A stretch of 64,000 bases of DNA from Bidens hawaiensis (lineage: Eukaryota; Streptophyta; Magnoliopsida; Asterales; Asteraceae), in NCBI GenBank assembly GCA_021521415.1, contig JAIQDT010001733.1, forward strand, positions 515,029 through 579,028. The letters run 5' to 3'. Position 1 is the stretch's first letter; every line of letters begins with the position of its first letter. The translations under genes and the position numbers were made by a program. Under the pieces are notes generated by a model that made no database searches, was not told the DNA's origin, and worked only from the letters and a program-made list of their open reading frames with translations. Shown here piece by piece: positions 57,278 through 64,000 of the stretch.

Positions 57278-58540
57278 GTTATTATTATTATTATTATTAT
57301 CTAGCAAACATTCTTTTAGAAACCTAGAATAATGCCGTCTAACCTATTTTGTGTGGTCTCAAGTCTGAATTCGGCAAAGTGTTACAAGTACATTTAATAT
57401 TATGTTGTTTAATTTTGAAAAACTTTAGCACGGTTTAAATATATTTTTTACATTCTTCTAAACTTATAAAACCTGGTCTCCAAACAATAGCGGGATTGGC
57501 GGCTAGAAGTAATCTAAAATATTGTCTTGGGTTGATTTCATTATGTCAATTATTGAAATATCAAATGTCTTAAGGTTAGCACGTTTTGAGTCTTGACAAA
57601 ATCAACCACTTTCCCACTTTGTTTAATATATACATGACAAACATTATTCTCTAAGAATCCACTTAATGTCATGAAATTTAATATTTTTTAATATTCCTTT
57701 CATCTTATTTACCAAGAAATTTTAGTTTATAAGGAAATGGAAGGTTAAATACCTTTAATATATACTTCATTAATATAAAAATTGTCCGGCTTGAGAGTTA
57801 GTACATACATGCACTCTTGACTGATATCGAATGGTACGTGAGAATGCATAAAGAGTGAAAAGAAAATCCATACCTTACAAATTGTTTTAATAATTTTCTT
57901 ATTATTTCATATAGTTGGTTTTTATTCTTTATTTTAAATTATGTCTAGAGTGTTTGATAATTTTAACCGAATTTGATAATTTTGTTACGTTTTCCTTTTC
58001 ATTTAACTTTCTAGTGTTGGCTTTGCTATTCAAAAGGAGGGTTGTGGCACAGTTTGTTTTCTGTTTACCTGTCACTTTATTGTAAATTTGTAATCGTTTT
58101 GAGTTTAATGAGATAATTGATTTGAATAAAAAAAAACCCCTATACATAGAGGGTAATTTGTAATGTCTTTAAAGATTTTGATGTCATGAATTCATAATCA
58201 ACGCACCCTCATGATTTTATCTAAACGTTTGTTAGAACATATCTAGTCATTTCTCGTTTCCTGTTCAACATCAAATCTAATGCTGCGTATATCCAATTAA
58301 GGAATAATACATGTGATATGAATAAAAGCCAAAAAAAAAAAAGAAAAAGAAAAAAATGTTTCAAGAATAATTTGTATTCTAACTTGACAAAACATGTTCT
58401 TAATAATTTATTCTCTATAAAAGATCCCCAAGATCAAGACTTTGCACAGTGTAAACAGACATAAAAATTCATAGAATCCAGCTTTTAAAGTGTGAATAAA
58501 GATTAATTGTGGGTGGTCAATCAAAGGCAGTCGGCCAATA
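56231..58540. other. AT-rich spacer with triplet microsatellites
   Basis: No gene recognised. It contains (ATT)n at 57,003-57,054 and a compound (TAA)n(TTA)n palindrome at 57,229-57,300. Confidence 0.5.
57229..57300. repeat. palindromic triplet microsatellite (TAA)n(TTA)n
   Basis: About eight TAA units are directly followed by about 15 TTA units, with one G interruption. The two halves are complementary, so the tract can fold into a perfect hairpin or cruciform. Confidence 0.9.
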
Positions 58541-59190
58541 TTGTTTAACAGGTGGTTGTCTGAACTTTCAAGAAAACATCCAAATTAACTATAAAAATAT
58601 TAAAATGGACTGCAAAACCAAAATTGATAAATAATAATCCTTCAATAGGTGGACCGCTAGGGGCTCCGTCCGTCCGGACTCGTGGCCGGCTCATGCTACC
58701 TTTAGCCAATGAGGGCCGTGTACGGAGTACCGGCGTTACTTAGTTGGTCATTCCAAAAAAAATAACAATAATAAACTGTTATTTTTAACGGCCAACGAAT
58801 CCTCTAAATGGGCTACCGACTAAATTCACCGCATCGGGATACACTCGTCTTTAGATCCAGGAGAAACCTTCACCTAAGGCCAACGCCCGTGAACACTCGC
58901 CCGAAGGCCCGACAGTACGGTGAGATGAAACCCGTTCAGTTCAAAGATCCAACTAGTGAAAGCCACCAAATCGCCTAGCCTCCTGTCATCACCCTGGTGC
59001 CTATGAAACTAAATGCTGTGAGCAAGAATCAAACCTGGGTCACACAAAACACCAACTCTCTTACTTGCCACTCCACCACTAGCAATAATAAACTGTTTAA
59101 CAGGTGGTTGTCTGAAATTTCAAAAAACCCGCCAAATTAACTATAAAAATATCAAAATGGACTGCAAAGAACTAATAATAAATAATAAAA
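58540..59190. repeat. direct repeat of ~100 bp surrounding the SINE insertion
   Basis: 58,540-58,635 and 59,092-59,190 share GTTTAACAGGTGGTTGTCTG and CAAATTAACTATAAAAATAT. Between them is a GC-rich stretch (58,647-58,762) that ends in eight A and may be part of another retroposed sequence, and the SINE at 58,781-59,082. Confidence 0.65.
58781..59082 (-). mobile_element. SINE with 15-bp target duplication
   Basis: A 302-bp insertion flanked by identical CAATAATAAACTGTT at 58,766-58,780 and 59,083-59,097. The minus-strand head has A-box-like (TGGTGGAGTGGC) and B-box-like (GGTTTGATTC) words, and the 3' end is GGCCGTTAAAAAT. The tail is short, unlike the long A-tail of the SINE at 52,967, but both end in a similar GCCGTT word. 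Confidence 0.75.
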
Positions 59191-59891
59191 AAATTAAGAA
59201 AAAGGCCCTACAAATATCCTGTAAGTATCAACTAATTCTCTCTCAGAATCTCCTGTAAGTATCAACTAATTCTTTGCACATTTATTATTGATTTAACATT
59301 AACCTCCATTCTTGTTAAAAAAAAAAAAGGGTGGTGTCTTGAAGCTAACAATGAGCTTAATACAGTTCAAATGTTACAATTTGTCATGGGTTTGAGTCAC
59401 TGGTTCAGTCTTTGTTGTAATCTTGAGTCTTGGTACACCAAGATGAGCTATGGGCTTGAATCTTTTGTAACCATGGTGTCATTGGTTTGAGTCTTGGTGC
59501 AACCCACCTTCACTGTTAAACTGAAGTTTTGAACTTTATAGTTATATCTTGTGAATAAGATGCTAAAAGTTACCATATCACATGCTAAATGTATATCTGT
59601 GTCACACAAAATAAAAAAAAAATGGAATGTATGCAAATGGGTAGGCCTGGTAATGAGGTCGGTCGAGCAGGTTTGGGTCATGCATAGGAATCGGTCGATT
59701 AGAAAGGGTTAATTTAGTTCAGGTCGGGAAGGTTCGGGTCAAAACATGTTGGTTTAACAAATGGTTTTTGAAGTGGGTATATTTTCTTGATAGAAACCCT
59801 TTTTTTATATATTTTTAAAATGGATGTTTTTTTTCTTGTTTGACCTGATTTGACTTTCTGTTTGCCTGTAACAGTAGAAGTGTTCTCTCAT
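59191..59891. other. upstream region of the GH3 gene
   Basis: Contains a purine/pyrimidine-poor spacer and, at 59,640-59,750, degenerate GGTCGGG-like words. A CTGTAACAG|TAGAAG acceptor-like site at 59,873 just before the start codon suggests a 5' UTR intron, but I could not place its donor. Confidence 0.4.
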
Positions 59892-62800
59892 ATGGGATTC
59901 AACAACATGGGGAAAATTTCAATTTTGTTGATGATGTGGTGTTTGGCTTCACTGGCTGAAGCAGAGTATATGCTCTACAAAGATCCTAAACAACCGCAAA
60001 GTGTTCGGTTAAAGGACTTAATGAAGAGAATGACATTAGAGGAAAAGATTGGTCAAATGACTCAAATTAAAAGATCAGTTGCATCTAATGAGGACATGAA
60101 GAAGTATTTTATAGGTATATGCAAATCATCAAACCCGAATAATACCATACATTTATCAGTTCTTTTCTTACGATAAAATATGTTGTGATTTCATTTCTTA
60201 GGGAGTGTGTTAAGTGGAGGAGGGAGTGTTCCATCAAAACAAGCAACACCCGAGACATGGGTCAACATGGTCAACGAATTCCAAAACGGCTCGTTATCTA
60301 CACGTTTGGGGATACCTTTAATTTACGGGATTGATGCGGTTCATGGACATAATAATGTTTATAAAGCAACAATATTTCCTCATAATGTTGGTCTTGGAGT
60401 TACCAGGCAAGTACATGTACATCACAAGTAACCAATGCAAGTTAAAATATAAATATAAATATTTGATTAATCTATATGTGCTTACTAAATTTAAACAGGG
60501 ATCCTATACTAGTTAAGAAGATTGGTGCTGCAACCGCACTTGAAGTTAGAGCAACCGGCATACAATATGCTTTTGCGCCTTGTATTGCAGTAAGTAGAAA
60601 ACTCAAGAATTGCTGTTAGTTTAATATTTATATAAATAATATTTGGAATTAAACAGGTTTGTAGAGATCCGAGATGGGGTCGTTGCTACGAAAGCTACAG
60701 TGAAGATACCGAAATTGTAAGATTAATGACGGAAATTATACCAGGTTTACAAGGAGAGATCACTGATGAATCCAAAAAGGGTGCCCCTTTTGTTAATGGA
60801 CAGTAAGTAGCAATATGTGCTTATCATGTTTATGTGCCAGGATTATTAGTTTCTAGAAGCTTCTAGATATGGTGATTTCGACCCGTTTTCTTATAAACGG
60901 GCCAGGAAAAAAAGATTAGGAAAAAGGGAAACTGGTGGGTCAAAAGTCAGCCAGTGTAATTTTAACGCATACAACCTCCTAAATGGCTTTATGCAAAACA
61001 AAGTTAATACAAAAACAATATAGTTTCTATACATATATATTTTTAATGCGATTGCTATTTAAAAGAAATAAGAAATCACGGACAAAAAGTGCTTTTGGCC
61101 CGTATCAAAATTATGGTTATTTCGTATTCGGATTTAGATAAAGTAGCATAAGGGTAAGGGGTTGTGGACAAAAACAAGTGACATGAATATTGGTTTTTTG
61201 TTATTGTTGTTAGTTGTTACATTTTGAAAACCAAATTATTCTTGTCCTAATTGATAATTGGCTTTTTATTCTGGTCAACTGTTCTGTTTATGTTTGGCTG
61301 AGATGTTGATTAGCATAGATCATGGGTTCCACACTTCCACTAACTATACATTATAAATGAATAAAATTATATAACAGATTGATTGTATCCTATCAAGATT
61401 CAACTTTGTACCCTTTAGAACTTAAGTTTAGATCATCTTAATATCAAAAAATCACTTTAAAAACACAAAATTATTGACCTTAATAAGATGAAAAACATTT
61501 AATTAAATTTGGCATCCATTATTTTTTTATCTTACAGACAGAAGATTGCAGCATGTGCTAAACATTACTTAGGTGATGGTGGCACTCACCTGGGAACAAA
61601 TGAAGGCAACACAATATTAGACAGTAAAAAGTTTTTCAGTATACACATGCCTGCATATACTCAGTCATCAAGGGTGTGTCTACCATTATGACGTCATATT
61701 CTAGCTGGAACGGGGTTAAAATGCACGCTAACCGTAATCTTGTTACCGGCTACCTCAAAAACAAACTCAAATTCAAAGTATATTCTCTTATACCATTGTC
61801 AGATCTATCTGTCATAAAGTGATGAAAAAACTTTTTAAAAAAATCAAGATTATTTTTTTTTTTGGTTTTATTTTATTTTTAATTTCAGGGATTTGTGATA
61901 TCAGACTGGGAAGGTATTGACAGGATCACCAATCCTTCACATGCTAATTACACATACTCCATATTAGCTGGAATTAATGCAGGCATTGACATGGTTTGTT
62001 TACTTTCACCTTCTTTTATTTTTAATATTTGTAATAACTATACTAAAAAGTGAAAATTCTGACCCATTTACTTATGATTGTGTCGAACGGTTATGTTTTA
62101 TATTCAATGGGCCGAATAACTAAATGTGAAAGTGGGTCAAAACTTGCCAAAAGGGTGTTTCATAATCCATATAACCTTCTAAATCATTTTGTTAAAAAAG
62201 TTAGATATATTGAAACAATATAAATCATATAGGGGAATATTGCACCTTATAGTAACCAAGTTTCTTCCATGTTCCATAAACTGCCAACACTTTTTTCTAA
62301 CTACAAAAACCGCTCAAGTTTCAATATTGTTCCATTGTGAAATACTTTAGAATGAACGAATCCTATCATAAAACTTGATTATGTCCCTACCCTAAACACG
62401 GTATATATAGCAGACCTAGACCTATACATGCTTGACTATAACTAGATCTCAGTTAATTAATTCCACAATAATTATCTAACACATATCCTATCATAACTCA
62501 ATTAGCATTCTAAAATATTATCCACAATACTGAAACTTGAGTGGTTTTCATAGTTAGAAAAAAAACTAGGAGTGGCTTTATTAAAACCTGGCTATTATTT
62601 CATAATTTTATCCCATCTTTTAATCTTATTGGCACACTAATGCATTGATGGAATACTGCAGATCATGGTCCCAATGAACTACACAGAGTTCATTGACGGT
62701 TTGACTTACCTGGTCAAAACAAGTTTATACCCATGACCCGAATAGACGATGCGATTGAGAGGATTTTGAGGGTGAAGTTCACAATGGGTCTGTTTGAAAA

Positions 62801-63705
62801 TCCATTGGCTGATTACAGCATGACCAAGTACTTGGGATGTCAGGTAAGTCAAACTTTTTCGGTTTGACCATGATCAAGAACCCGAATCTTGATTTTACTT
62901 TATTAAACAGGAACATAGAGACCTGGCAAGGGAAGCAGTGAGGAAATCACTAGTGTTATTAAAGAACGGTAAATCTTCAACGCAGCCATTGTTACCACTT
63001 CCTAAAAAGACATCAAAGATATTAGTTGCGGGATCACATGCTAATAATATCGGTTATCAATGTGGCGGCTGGACAATCGAATGGCAAGGAGTTTCAGGCA
63101 ATATTACTGCTGGTATGAATATTAACATCACAAGTCCTAAACTTTATACATAATATTTTTAAGTTTTAGCCGATTTATAAGAAAACGTGTTGATTCGGGT
63201 CGATATTTTTATTACAGGTACGACAATCCTATCGGCTGTGGAAAAAACTGTTGATCCAAAGACTCAAGTAATCTACAACGAGAATCCGACCCAAGAATAC
63301 GTAAAGTCAAAAAACTTTGACTTTGCTATAATCGTGGTAGGCGAGCTACCATACGCAGAGACTTTTGGAGACAGTTCAAATCTTACAATCCCCGAGCCGG
63401 GCCCCAGCACTATACAAAATGTATGTGGGTCAGTAAAATGTGTGGTGGTCCTAATCACTGGGCGGCCGGTGGTGGTGCAGCCTTTTGTTGACACCATAGA
63501 CGCACTTGTGGCGGCTTGGCTTCCTGGGACAGAAGGCCAAGGTGTGACAGATGCTTTGTTTGGTGATTATGGGTTCACTGGAAAGCTGGCGCGCACTTGG
63601 TTTAAGTCGGTTGACCAGCTACCCATGAATGTTGGGGACTCGCATTATGACCCATTGTACCCGTTTGGGTTTGGACTGACAACTGCACCAACCAAAACCA
63701 CATAG
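59892..63705 (+). pseudogene. glycoside hydrolase family 3 beta-glucosidase / exo-beta-glucanase, frame broken twice
   Basis: Nine exons: 59,892-60,114, 60,202-60,406, 60,499-60,589, 60,657-60,802, 61,538-61,777, 61,889-61,993, 62,662-62,843, 62,911-63,112 and 63,218-63,705. They encode about 627 residues once two missing bases are allowed for, the normal length for plant GH3 enzymes. A signal peptide (MGKISILLMMWCLASLAEA) points to the apoplast, where such enzymes trim beta-glucans of the cell wall. Visible motifs: [36 protein letters not shown], the nucleophile Asp in [11 protein letters not shown] (codon 61,904-61,906), the acid/base region [12 protein letters not shown], and [13 protein letters not shown]. 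One base is missing near 61,665-61,671 and one near 62,716-62,720. Splice sites are good; the second intron begins with GC. It may be a young pseudogene, or the deletions may be assembly errors. Confidence 0.9.
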
Positions 63706-64000
63706 ACTTGTTTGTTGTAATCAAACACAGTGATTATGATTATTTGTTGTTCAATGCTAAGAATCCCTTGAGAATCATTTCTAATAATAGAAAAATGAAG
63801 ATTTATTTATAGTATAACTATAAATGGTTTGTATCATATCATGTATGGCATGTGAACTAGTAATTATATCACACTATATATGTTTTCATCCTCTTTATAT
63901 ATAAACCGAGGGTCATCTTGGCGTCTGTTTCGTATGGAGTTTGGTGTAAGCACTCCACATTCTTTCTTTCTCAACATTATAGCTGAATGATTCTACACGT
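63706..64000. other. 3' UTR and downstream of the GH3 gene
   Basis: AT-rich sequence with candidate poly(A) signals (AATAATAGAAAAATGAAG near 63,783). No further gene. Confidence 0.5.

Overview
The window is nuclear DNA from a flowering plant. Genes are split by short GT-AG introns, two tRNA-Glu(CTC) genes lie on the minus strand, and most of the sequence is LTR retrotransposons, SINEs, LINE remnants, MITEs and AT-rich spacer. The retrotransposon LTR ends and the antisense-ORF protein look like families common in Asteraceae, so a composite-family plant is my best guess, but this is inference from memory of repeat families.

From left to right: 1-9.6 kb is gene-poor. It holds two tRNA-Glu genes (one decayed), a possible small two-exon gene, a Tourist-like MITE, a LINE scrap, a small-heat-shock-like membrane protein gene (RTM2-like, minus strand) and a Helitron-like end. 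A solo LTR with a perfect 5-bp target duplication fills 9,682-11,999. A 5'-truncated LINE follows at about 12.06-13.5 kb. An intact seven-exon gene for a BPA1-like RRM protein occupies 13,746-17,009.

18,924-44,792 is a nest of retrotransposons. The outer element is a minus-strand, Tat-like, non-autonomous Ty3/gypsy element. It has matching 1.06-kb LTRs, a PBS, a decayed gag, no pol, and an intron-containing antisense gene (putative gypsy-type transposase domain) with its own TATA promoter. The outer element is flanked by a 37-bp perfect duplication instead of the usual 5 bp. Into the end of the antisense gene a plus-strand chromovirus (Tekay/Del type) has inserted. It is now a tandem LTR-internal-LTR-internal-LTR array with three near-identical LTRs, two intact 1,536-codon gag-pol ORFs, and one outer TSD pair (gaacc). 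LTR comparison gives the order: outer LTRs differ at 14 substitutions and 2 indels, inner LTRs at only two places, so the outer element is older.

44.8-64 kb contains a tandemly duplicated unique segment (about 1.8-kb period) that was the target of the Tat element, a degraded plastid rps15-ndhH insertion, a second solo LTR (51,978-54,549) holding a SINE, a 1.36-kb element with long terminal inverted repeats, a second SINE with a 15-bp TSD, and a nine-exon family 3 glycoside hydrolase gene (59,892-63,705). All its splice sites look usable, but its frame is broken by two single-base deletions. The host genes show no sign of acting together; the window is organised by transposon history.

The points I would look at first are the shared-LTR tandem array, the repeated hairpins in its leader and LTR, the 37-bp flanking duplication, the antisense gene with its own promoter, and the two frameshifts in the GH3 gene.
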